Positions 11,009 to 23,000 of a DNA stretch of 39,068 nt are shown piece by piece (position 1 is the stretch's first letter; every line of letters starts with the position of its first letter). The notes under the pieces are model-generated. The model was not told where the DNA came from and searched no databases. It was given only the letters and a program-made list of their open reading frames with translations. Position numbers and translations under genes: made by a program. This stretch comes from Priapulus caudatus (Eukaryota > Priapulida > Priapulimorpha > Priapulimorphida > Priapulidae). Location of the stretch: positions 244,065-283,132 of the forward strand of contig NW_014577364.1 of assembly GCF_000485595.1 (NCBI RefSeq), written 5' to 3'.

Positions 11009-14000
11009 ATGTGTGTGGAATCAAGATATAATCGATTCAGGTTAATTGTTCCCTGAATGGTCTCTAACATTTCTGTTGACAAGTGATTCAAATTATGTAC
11101 ATGGTTCATACATTGTTTGCTAACAGTCAAGCCGTTAATGTTGTGAATATGCTGCACTGGTATTTTTCTATCATTCTAATTTCGGACATTTGTGTTGTAA
11201 ATTATAACAGCTTGAATGGCTTTGGGAAGCTAAAACCGGATGACCAGAAGTTAGTGCGGGAAAAGGTTGGAACAGGCGAAGGCAAAAGAAAGAAGCCGAA
11301 AAAGGAAAACGTGCAGGAAGCCCCAAAGAAGGAAGATAATGCTGAGCAAAAGCGGCTGAAGGCAATTGCTTGAAAATTTAATCATTTATTTGTAGCAAAT
11401 CCGAATATATGAACTTATCAAGCTGCCAGCTTGATATCAAAATAGCAATATGTTTAGGAATGAAAGAATGAGGATGTACCTTCTTGTTTATCGACATATT
11501 GTTGTGATTAACTCGTATGGCATAGTCATTTTCAAGTCGGCAACTCTATATTAGAATTTGTTCCCTGCCGTTATACAATTAAGCCATTGTGATTCCTCAC
11601 ATTTTTCAGTTGCATCAATCTGAAGCCAACTAAGATTAAGGTGTGAAATGTGGGATGTATCCTCAACAACCGCAAATGCTGTGTTCTATGCAGGAGCAGA
11701 GTGAGAAGATATGGAAGATGATTGACAAGCTAAAGACGTTCCCGACGAAGCACCGCCGTGAGCTCCTAGAGTACAATAAGCAGGATCTGCCCTCCGGTGA
11801 GAGCAAGGTTCTGGATCGGCTCGCCGACTGCATGGTGTTTGGTGCGTTGAAGCGTTGCCCAGAGTGCGAGGATGGACAGCTGGTTGTGGCGTAAGTACAC
11901 CTGTATGCCAGGGAAAAATTAACTTTTTTTTCACGGGAGCTCTTTTTCAAGTCTGTGGAAAAAATAGCTGTCGTCAAAAATTTTACGGGAGCTATTTTGA
12001 GCCTCACGGGAGCGATTTAGGAGGTTTGAAGAGCGAATCGCTCATCGCTCCCGTGTATTTTTTACCCTGCTGTATATGCCTGTATAGATGACCGATATGT
12101 CCGCAGTCTGAAGCAGTGGTCCAGCTTTATTCTTATGTGGTTCATCGGTCTAATGCACCATGTTTCACCTGTGCATTTCTGGCGAGTCAAAACTATTCCT
12201 TAAACCTATATTAAATAAGTGTATCTTGATCCGTTATCTTGTGTGATTGGTATGGCTGAATATAAAGAGTGTCATTTGTTCATACGCTTAACATAGCAGA
12301 GCACCATACACAGATGTACACTCCAAACCGGTGCTGTTTCGATTAGCGCTCCATCTTTTGGGATTGTATCCTGATAGTTAACCAAGAGCCGATTTTTCAG
12401 AAAGATCATAAGTAATTATGACATTATAAATTTAAAATAACTTTTGAAGGGAAGTGTCATGCAAAAGTCGTGACATTTTAGTCTTATGATGGTCATAAAG
12501 TTCTATTTATGATTTTTCTGACAACGGGCCCCAGGGTATTGCTTTACAGTCTGTAGTTTGATATGCATATGTCTTGGTTTGTTTTAGAGGAGATGGGTAC
12601 CATTGTAGTGGCAATGTGTCTGGTTGGACAAAATGCATGTACACAACGAAAAAACCTAAGCGCAAAACATTCAAGATCCCTGAGGAGTTGGCTGAGATAC
12701 CAGTTCTGTGAGTGAAACCGTTTTTCCATATCATCGCATTGTTAATGACCACACTCATGAATTCACTACCAGCAGTACTGTCTGCATCCTTCTCAGATCA
12801 AGTGTTTTCTTTGTATAGATGGTGTTATATTGCAAAAAGCAGTCATTCCTGGGCTTGGGGGTGATATTTGCTTGACAATATGCACATGAATTTATAGGGA
12901 GAAGTACAAGTGCGTGATAACTGAGCGTGTCTTCTCGAGTAACCCAGCAGTATCACACGGAAAACCACTAAAGAACATGAAGTTTGTTCTGGTAAGCATT
13001 TATAAATTCTAAATATTGACAAAGATTGGCTTGTTGTTTTTGAAAGCTTCCATTGTGTTCATTGAGAACTTTTCATTGTTTTGTTGACAGTTTCATGTGG
13101 TAAACTAACTTATCCTGAATAAAATTATGCATAGAGTAACTCGAGCTCATCTATCAGACTTTCACAAATACATTACAATGTATAATGGCAGAGGTTCTCT
13201 TGTGTGTTATTAACTAAGATTGGTAAGAATATGACAAAGACGAAGGACGTTTTGTCTAAGAGCATAGACTACCTGGGAGGCAAGGTTGTCACTCAGATCG
13301 ATTCGTCTGTGACTGCTTGTATCAGTGCTAAAGGTAATTGTTAGTTGTACCAAAGCATTTGCATATATTTATACAATACATTGACAGTTCTGCGATTCCT
13401 CTTGCCAGCGTATACCTGAGTTAAACAATCGTCAGGAGTATTCAGCGTGTATGTAGCAACTACAGTCGGTGTAGTATTACCTTTAAGGTTAACAAACATG
13501 ATACATTTGCTAATTCTTTTATGTATTTATGATTATTATGGCGTGATCCTTTGTGACAAGTTGATTTAACTCCCCCCGTAGCATCGCTATGTAATGAAGT
13601 GTGCAATAGAAGCAATTTCTGTTCATTGTCCCATTTATAACGTATAGCATCAATAGATTTAGTGGTAACACAATGTTCTTTAAATGAAAAATCGTACTTA
13701 ACCAGTGGCATGTATTGTTTCTGGCTACCGTGTACCAATCAATCTCAAGCTTTGTTGAACAGTGCCAAAAGTATTTCACCCTGAAATTTTGCAGACGATG
13801 TTGATAAGATGATAAAGAAAGTTGCTGAGGCAAAGGAGGCGAACATCACTGTTGTGTCGGAGGACTTTGTTGATGACTGCAAGCTGAAAGGCGACCTTGT
13901 CAGTGCCATCAAGCAGTACAAGATTGCACCATGGGGTCCTGAGGTAACAGTCGCCTGAGTAATAGTGACACTGAGGAAATGCATTTGGCAGCTACAAGCA

Positions 14001-17000
14001 TCTGGCCTTTATGTTTATGAGTGTATATGTAGCAGTATATTGTATTTTGTACTGCGTATTGAATTTTTAAAATTGATTGAAAATTTATGCACTTGTAGCC
14101 AGAGACTCTAGTGTCTAAGGAGCAAGCCAGTGCCGCAGAGGGGAAGTCTGGAGCTAAGGAAAAGAAAGCAGTACGGGACGGTAGGTCGTCATCCTCAGAA
14201 CGGGAGGAGGGGGTCCCACAAGATGTAAGCTCTTCCCCTGAACAGGTCGACGGAAGTGATTCAGACTAAAGCCAATACTTGTAAAATGGGGAGAAAGTAA
14301 CTCTTCACTTTGCTGCACATCTAATAAAGTTATTGCTGCAGTAGTTAGATATCTATATATCTATATATATATATATATAGAGATATCTCTATATATAACC
14401 CGTATATATTACTAGCTTAAGGTAGTTCTTGGCAATTTTCTTTCTAAAAAAATAGGTGTATGGGCGAATCGGCGAGGGATATATATCTAATTTGTGGTTG
14501 TTTAATATGTGATATTCCACTAAAAATGCCTTCTCACAGAATCTGTGGAATTGTTTTGATATAGTTCATTGTAAAAATACAACTAAACAACTAACTGCAC
14601 TTTTCATGAATTTTAGCTTTGAAAATAAGTGTATAACAAATTTATGTTCCATCAAACTTGATTACTATATTGTTGTGGTAATGCTTCGGAAATGGGCATA
14701 TAATAGATTTTGAGGAAGCTCGATCTACATCATGAATATTTAGGAACGTGCAATATAAAACCTTAAAATAATGTATTTTCACAATTTTTTTGAGAAGGCA
14801 TTTTAAATATGGTGAACTCCTGAATGTGAAACAAAAACATTTGAATGGAAATTCTCATTTTTATAAACCATTATATTAGCATTTGACAAAAAGTGCATGA
14901 TTTTTAAATTTTTTAATGGAATATTTTCCTTATTGGTTATGTGTGCATTATATATTTGGCGTATATATGTTTTATTATATGTTCTGTTAGTTGTTTTTAC
15001 ATGATATCTATATATTCAGGATTTTATCATTGCAATATGAGATTATTATAGGTTGGTGATTGACCATGTTAGTCATAAATAATTTAGAATTGCTCACTTG
15101 TACTTAGGAGTAGTACTCTTACTTTATAATAAAATCAGGAGTTTGGCAGGCCAGTAAACCATCTGTATACATTTACTATTTAGAAATCAATAAAATTTAC
15201 ATTAGTTTATATAGTTTGTTCATCGTATGGTGCTATTTTTTATAGTTTCTTGAGTTTAATTGCATCAGGAGATTGCATGTTCCATGCTATACATGTTTTA
15301 GATGAGTTATCATAGCTTTGCAATCTTGAAACCTATCTTGGTCCATAAAATTATGAAAATCTAGAACATACATTATCTGCAAATGTTATGTTTGTACTAA
15401 ATTTGTGAGACAAGTGTTAAATAATTGATTACTAAGCATATATGGAAGTGTGAGATACAATATCTGGTGCACAAGCATGACACGCATGCACATACTTTTT
15501 ACATGATTGCCAATAATTGTCATGGTGCTGCCCTCTGTGTATGGATATAAAGGATTTTCTAAACTCAAATCAATTATTTCGAAAATAGTTTCCAACCAGC
15601 TTCGTGTGTTCCCCAATTTTACGATACTTACCGTTATTGCTTGAGTAACATAAACTGTCTAAAGTAACGATATAATGTCTTGGAACCTTCGTACTTAGCT
15701 ATATTCACCAAAACATGCACGATTTGAATTTCGATTATTCGTTTCGATTTCCGCCGCCATATATTGCGAATCTCGGACTATCTCGCGATAGCAGGAGATA
15801 TCGGCCAATTCAAAAATAGAAGCGGAGTCAACTACACTGAATCAGATTCCCTTTTGTTCGAGTTTGGTGAACTTTATGTGCACTTGTTTTGAAGGCGCCA
15901 TTTGTAAATTAATTGTCGCTATAATCAAATATGCCATAGTGTTACGGCGTGTTCAGTTCTAATTGTCGATGCTATAGCAGCATAAAGGCTTAAGTGTTTT
16001 TCAAGTTGGTGTAATCAGTAACATATCTGCTATTAGATAAGACTACATTTTGCTATATTTTTCTGCACTTTGCATTTTTTGGCAATTAATGCATTCGAAA
16101 TCCTGGCTTTAATAGCTGATCTTTAAAACAATTAAGTATGCACATTATGAAAGGGCTTTAAAAGAGAGGCTCTATTTATCCATTTCTCTACATTTATAAA
16201 TCTGGTTATCTATTTGTAACTAAATTGATGTTATTAAAATTCTGTATTAATTTTCCTTGCAGATCGTATATGGACTAAATCCATGCCAGAGACAATCAAG
16301 ATGAAAATCAAAGGTGGGGCTGCAGTAGACCCGGATTCAGGTAGGTTCTACTGACGCTGCCAGGGTCTATGTCTACCTGGGTACTGCCGGAACGTACCCT
16401 GGTACTATCTAATATGCCGGACCGTACCTCGCCTACTCCACTAATGAGTCTAGGGAGTTGCCTACGTACGCCTACTCCCTAACCCTAACCCTAACCCTAT
16501 AACCATATTAGATAGTACCAGGGTACGTTCCGGCAGTACCCAGGGAGACATGGACCCTATGAGCCTCACTGACCGTTAGATTAATCTTGTGCTTAGCTGT
16601 GGTTAGTGGTGAAAAAATACATGGATATGTGACAGTTAATTATACAGCTTGTCTATTACTTTTCTTGTGGTGTGTTATCCTTTTGAAAACAGGCATCACT
16701 CTCTTTGCATAGGGTGATATCTCTGAAGTGAGCCATATACATACATATATATATATATCAGTTCTGCCACTTTATACTTTTTTTAAAGTATACTTTTTTT
16801 AAAGAAAATGTACTTTTTATACTTTTTTCATGCATAAATACTTTTAAATACTTTTGTTTTGCCAAAGATGGTCAAAACTCTGTACTTACATTTAGGCACA
16901 CTGTATTTAATGAGATTAAAGATGTGCTTTGCTAGTCTTGTTGCAGGAGTGATGTGTGCTCTGTTCAGTGGAGTGTTTTTGCTCTCAGCTCTCTGCTGTC

Positions 17001-20000
17001 AGTGACCAAATGTCAAATGAGCAATGCGTATTGCAGTGTTTCCCCTGCATTACGAGCGAGGCAGGCCGCCTCGCTCAAATTCTCATCCGCCACACAGAAA
17101 TTTGTCCAAAACACCGCCTCGCTGGCGGAACTTTTGACAACTTGAAAAAGAGATTCAAGAGTCACATATACAATGTGTTCAGAATAGCTTAGAATGCATT
17201 TAAGAATGCTTAGAAAGTTAGAATCCCATTTTTTCAAACAATTTCCTGGGGGAGCATGCCCCCGTACCTCCTAGCTTGGCCAGCACCTGCGCTGCTCGCT
17301 TTGCTAGGACCTCAAAATGCTCAAACACATCACAAAAAACATTTACCACCTCACAGACCTCTTGGGCCAGGGGAAACACGTATGCATTGAAATATTCTAG
17401 ACTGAGGGTTCAAGAGACAAAATCTCCTCATGGCATATATAGCACACATATCACTCCTGAAGCAATTGTTTACATGCTGCACATAGGCTACAATGTATTC
17501 GGTAACAAGGTATAAATTAATAAGTGACTACAAATCATGGTAGGTTGATACACATTTATACTTTTTTAATACTTTTTTTTATTAGACAATTTTGATACTT
17601 AATTTTTTCTTGGTACATTTTATACTTTTTTTGTAATATCCTGAGTGGCAGTACTGATATATATATATATATATATTTAGTAGGTACATAATGCAATACT
17701 CGATGCTGAACCCTTTAATTTCAGGTCTGAGCCATAAAGCACACGTGGTAGAACAGAAAGGGCGCCATTTGACGGCTGTGCTTGGTTTGGTAGATGTTGT
17801 GTCAGGAGCCAATTCCTACTACAAGCTGCAGGTTTTGGAGGAGGATAAGAGCCACAGGTTAAAAAATCCATTGGTCTTCTTGATTATTTACATTAGGAAT
17901 TTAATAAGAATTTTTTGACATACCAGACATTCTGCAAAGTTCTATTAAACACGTGCAATAATAGAGCAAACTGTTGTTGTGTTGCCAACATGTACGTCAT
18001 TATATGGTCTGTATAGATTCTATGTGTACCGGTCTTGGGGACGTGTTGGAACAACTATTGGTGGAGACAAGTTAGCTGCGATGCCAAAGCAGGAGGCTAT
18101 TGCTAACTTCAAGGCTGTCTATGAAGAGAAGTCTGGCAACCAATGGGGACAGAAGACAGAGTTTGTGAAATATCCGAAAAAGTTCTACCCACTCGAGATG
18201 GACTATGGGCAGGTCTGTTTTGAATTTCCTCTGCCACTATCAGTCAGTTGACCGGTATCCAGTTGAGTGACTATAAAAAAGCTAAATGATAGAGTCCTTC
18301 ACAATTTGTTCAGGCACTGCTGTCTTATCATATGTGCCCTCGCAATTTATTACACATAATTGAGCAATTACAAGAACACTTGGTAATACGTACTTCACGG
18401 TCAAATAACATTTAACTGCCAGCCAGTAATGTCCGTCTGCATATAATCCTATCTCCAAGGATTATACCTCAGTGTGTTTGCAGGATAAAGTGGAGATAGC
18501 AAAACTGAGTGCTAATTCAAGTTCAAAGCTTCCAAAGTCAGTACAGGATCTGATTCGTCTCATCTTTGATGTGGAAAAGCTCAAACAGGCTATGCTGGAG
18601 TTCGAAATCGACCTGAAGAAGATGCCACTTGGAAAGCTGTCAAAGAAACACATTCAAAGTGCTTACAAAGTTCTAACAGAGGCTCAGGAGGTAAGTGCTC
18701 TGATGTGGACATCAAGTAAGGCCTGGTAGAATGAAGGTGGTTGGAAGGGGCAAGATCACTTTACCATTAAATGTCCTGGAATGTTATAAAATGTCCCAAA
18801 CCTGATGTGTTTCTAAAATATAATCTGCTCATTTATAGTATGAAATGTAGAATGTTCTCATATATTCCCCCTCACACTTATTCTGCTCGTCTACCCCCAC
18901 CAGTGGCGGTGGCAGTGACAGTTAATTACACTCAGTGGCCGCCATGTCCAGTGCTATATAGCTGTATCAAAAAATGGCTTCGGCAAATGTGGCTTCCAAG
19001 GTCTTCCTAATGATCAACCACGTGCATATCCATGCTACGTGAATACACACACGACACACTACTTGATTGATATAGATATATTTGTTATATGACTGTTATT
19101 GATACTGCAAATTGTAATTGGTGCAGAGCATTTCATGTGGCATGAAACATCTATATATCAAAGTTGCCTGCTGAGCAGTGTTGCCACCTAGCATAAACAA
19201 GGTTTCTCAGATAGCTAATATGATTAAAGAAACTCAATCTGTGTGTGCACTTTCTTTACAATTCCTTGTTAAATGTCATAAAACCTGAGACTGTAGTACG
19301 AGATTCCCTGCCAGACCCCATAATAATGTTCCCGAGAGATGTCACTTGCTGTGATTTTTCTTACCTATTGTATATGGTGGAATGGGGGAAACAATTAGGG
19401 ACGAGGGTTATTTAATGCCTAAAGTAATGCGCGAGTTCATGCTTATTCAATTATATATGTTCCAGTACGTACGCTAATAATAGTATTATTTACTTCTGAT
19501 TTTAGGTACAAGATACAATTATCACCCGGTTATTCGAGCAACAATGTTTTGGGGACATGAAAATTTATGTCAACCATATGATCTCTGATCTTGAGCAACA
19601 TTGACATTTTTAACACACAAAACTCCCTCCCCTCCTGTTTCCATTGCAACCATGCAATCATTGCATAACACACACACAAACACACCTACGCACGCACGTA
19701 CGTATGCACGCACACGCATGCGCACACACACACAACACACATGCACGCACGCAATGCACGCGCGCACGCGCGCACGCGCGCACATATATTGTGTTCTATG
19801 ATTTTCCTCTAGTTTTCATGGGAAAATACATTACATTGTTTTGCAGCTGAAAACTTCGGGTGGTTCACCGACACAGTTTCTAGATGCGTCTAACCGCTTC
19901 TTTACACTCATTCCACACGACTTTGGAATGCGAAAGCCACCTATACTAGACAGCGAAGTGCTGATCAAGGTGACTTAATTCTGTCTTTCTCTTTATATTT

Positions 20001-23000
20001 GTATTAAATTGTACTCAGATTTCATTAGAACACTACCTGTGTACAGTGGTTTTGAATCACAGTTGTTTTTTGCACGTGCATGATGAATTCAGGAGAAGTG
20101 TGAGATGCTGGATAACCTTCTGGAGATTGAGATTGCATACAGCATGCTGAGCACAGCCTCTGGCAAGGCAGACAAGGATCCGATTGACGCCTACTATGAC
20201 AAGCTCAAGTGCAAAATGGAGGTTAGCAGACTTATTAGCTGTTACTGACTTTGGCAAACATTATGGTTGCAAATTGTTCGTACTATCTGGATTTATTATG
20301 TTATTGATGTTTTTGGTAGTTATGAACCTTCAGTGATATTCTTATTTTGATAGCCGATCATATTAAAATAATTCACAAGCATTTCAAGGCATATACCGTA
20401 CGTGTTGGAGTTTTTGCATATTTTGATTGACGGCTTTACGTTTGTGCATCTGTTTAATTGATTGAAGGTTTTGGATAAGACGGCCAAGGAATTCAACACA
20501 GTGCGGGACTATGTGAAGAACACGCATGCAGCAACACACTCACAATACAACCTGGAGATTACTGATGTAGGTGTGCATTGTATGCTTATTGGCATACAGC
20601 GGGACTTTAATGTTCTTTCTCTCTCATAAACAGATTCCAATTCTCAAATATTGAGTCGTAACCCAAAGAAAAACCATGTTGATTGTAACGCTTAATTGAT
20701 AAGATTGCCTTGGTAATTATGGTGCTGCACATGATTCATGATCTTTTGACTCTTTAAGAGTCTTTAGTCTCTGAAGAGTCTTTATAGTAAAACATTGTGA
20801 ACTTTAAGCTGGCACTTTTAAACATCTTTCTTGTACATATTCACAAACACCAGTCTTTTCTAATATGAATAGGTGTCATTACGTATAGCAAATCCCTAAT
20901 AGTATTGCCATAAACAATGCATACATCATGAAAGACGGAGCTTGTTATTGTCATCTTGCGGTCGTTATACTGCTCAGGTGTTCAAGACTAAGCGGGAAGG
21001 CGAGGCACAGCGCTACAAGCCATTCAAGCAGCTACACAATCGTCAGCTGCTATGGCATGGCTCTCGAGCAACTAACTACGCTGGTATCCTGTCCCAGGGG
21101 CTGAGGATTGCACCGCCAGAGGCTCCTGTGGTGAGCAAGCCCCTCTGTAGTTAAACATAGCACTCATGGTTATTAGTGCCGAGAGGATCTATGTCACCCA
21201 GGGTACTATCGGAGGGTACCCTGGGTACGGTTTGATACATCGGAACGTACCCTGGTACTATCTAATATGCCGGACCGTACCTCGCCTACTCCACTAACGA
21301 GTCTAGGGAGTCGCCTACGCCTTCTCCCTAACCGTAACCCTAACCCTGACCATATCAGATAGTTACCAGGGTACGTTCCGATATATCGAACCGTACCCAG
21401 GGTACCCTCCGATAGTACCCAGGGGGACATTGACCCTATGAGCGTTATTAGTGTGGAGTTTCACTTGCATGTTCTCTTTTTACTGCCCATGCTACATGCT
21501 GAAGGCACTGTAGCTAAAAGTGCCTTTAGAATATCAGTGTCAAGAGCCAAACTGCAAGAAATCGTGTAAGAACCTAGAATCCTTGCTATGTATCGCAAGA
21601 TCACTTACAGTATGAAATGTTGTCTTGTCATACATGAAGATGTAAATTCCATAAATCAACCACAGTCTTGACTAATTAGTTGTTAGTGAACTTTTCAAAT
21701 ATGCATGGTTAAAAGTGTTAGCCTAAATGTTCGCTGTTGGCGACTTGCACCGATTGCTTTAACTTTTGTTTCCAGACTGGCTACATGTTTGGCAAAGGAC
21801 TCTACTTTGCAGACATGGTCTCCAAAAGTGCAAACTACTGCTGCACATCTGCTACTAGTCACACTGGTTTGCTGCTCCTATGTGAAGTGGCACTAGGTAA
21901 CATGTATGTATCTTGTAGTACATATTTTTAATGCTGCTTCCCCAACCTTAAACACCAGCAGAATGTTTGCTGCACTCATAATTTTTTAGCCTATCTGACA
22001 TAGTCAGATGCAGCTTGTAGAATCGCATGAGCGTGCGTCCGTCCGTGCGTCCGGCCGTGCGTCAACAGTTGGGCACAAATCTTAACCACTCGACGTACGG
22101 TCACGATATTCGGGACGTTGGGGGGATCGTCAAAACGAGTTGTGATGTTGAAGCTGGGGATCAAAGGTCAAGAGGTGTAAAAGAAGGGGGAATATTCCCT
22201 CCTTAACTTAAGGTATAGGGAGGAAATGCAGAATTGCGGCACAAATCTAAACGGCTCGACTGCCGAAAAGCCGAGATGAAGAGCAGAGAGGAGAGACAGA
22301 TAGAGGAGAGAGGACGAGAGNNNNNNNNNNGAGGAAATGCAGAATTGTGGAACAAATCTAAAAGGCTCGACTGCCGAAACGCCATCACTGTGCCAAATTG
22401 GAGGTCACAAGGTCAAAGGTCAATGGGCCACAGCGGCAGATTTTAGACATTTTCTGAGGACATGCGGTCTGACGGCAGCGATTAAAAACTTATTTTGTTT
22501 CTAGCGGCTGACCCTTTTAGCATTTTTAATGGCTTTATGACAAGGACCCATGAAATGTACTTTCTGCTGACATGCCGAAGGATAAAGTGTCGGAAACTTT
22601 TGGACCCTCAAGAGCGAAGGAGTTAAACGATGGACTTTTGCCTATTTAAACTTGTACTTAGCAAAGAATTTGAACTGCCAAGGTTTGCTAGTAGAATCTC
22701 ACTACATGCCTGGATGTATGAGGCTATCCAATGTCACAGGTTGAAATTTCAAACAGCCTAAATTTGGTTGCAAGAAGTTTCATGCCTCCTTGTAGCGTTT
22801 CCGTACGGTAACCACTGGATGTGTGAGTGTTCACCGAGTCTGTCGTTGCCACAATAGTTGTTGCCTATACTACGTACCGATGAGCTTCATCTTTAATCTT
22901 TTAAGACACTCAAAACGTACGTTGCCACTCTCGTTGGCAACTTTACAATCACACGATCCCAACGAACATTTCTTCGGAGAAGGTTCCTGATACCATCCCG

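Noticed and set aside
11083-11210. Extension of exon 5 upstream to an ATG as an independent small gene
   Set aside because: This part is intron 4: the acceptor at 11210 and phase with exon 4 explain the conserved part fully.
13460-13984. Overlapping minus-strand frames of 79-104 codons
   Set aside because: They overlap PARP1 intron 9 and exon 10 antisense and show no family features.
16478-16497. CCCTAA run as a chromosome end or interstitial telomere
   Set aside because: Only a few units, enclosed by inverted arms of a repeated element and between PARP1 exons.
19570-19850. Cys/Val/Arg and His/Thr frames
   Set aside because: Produced by the CACG/CGCG microsatellite; no family features.
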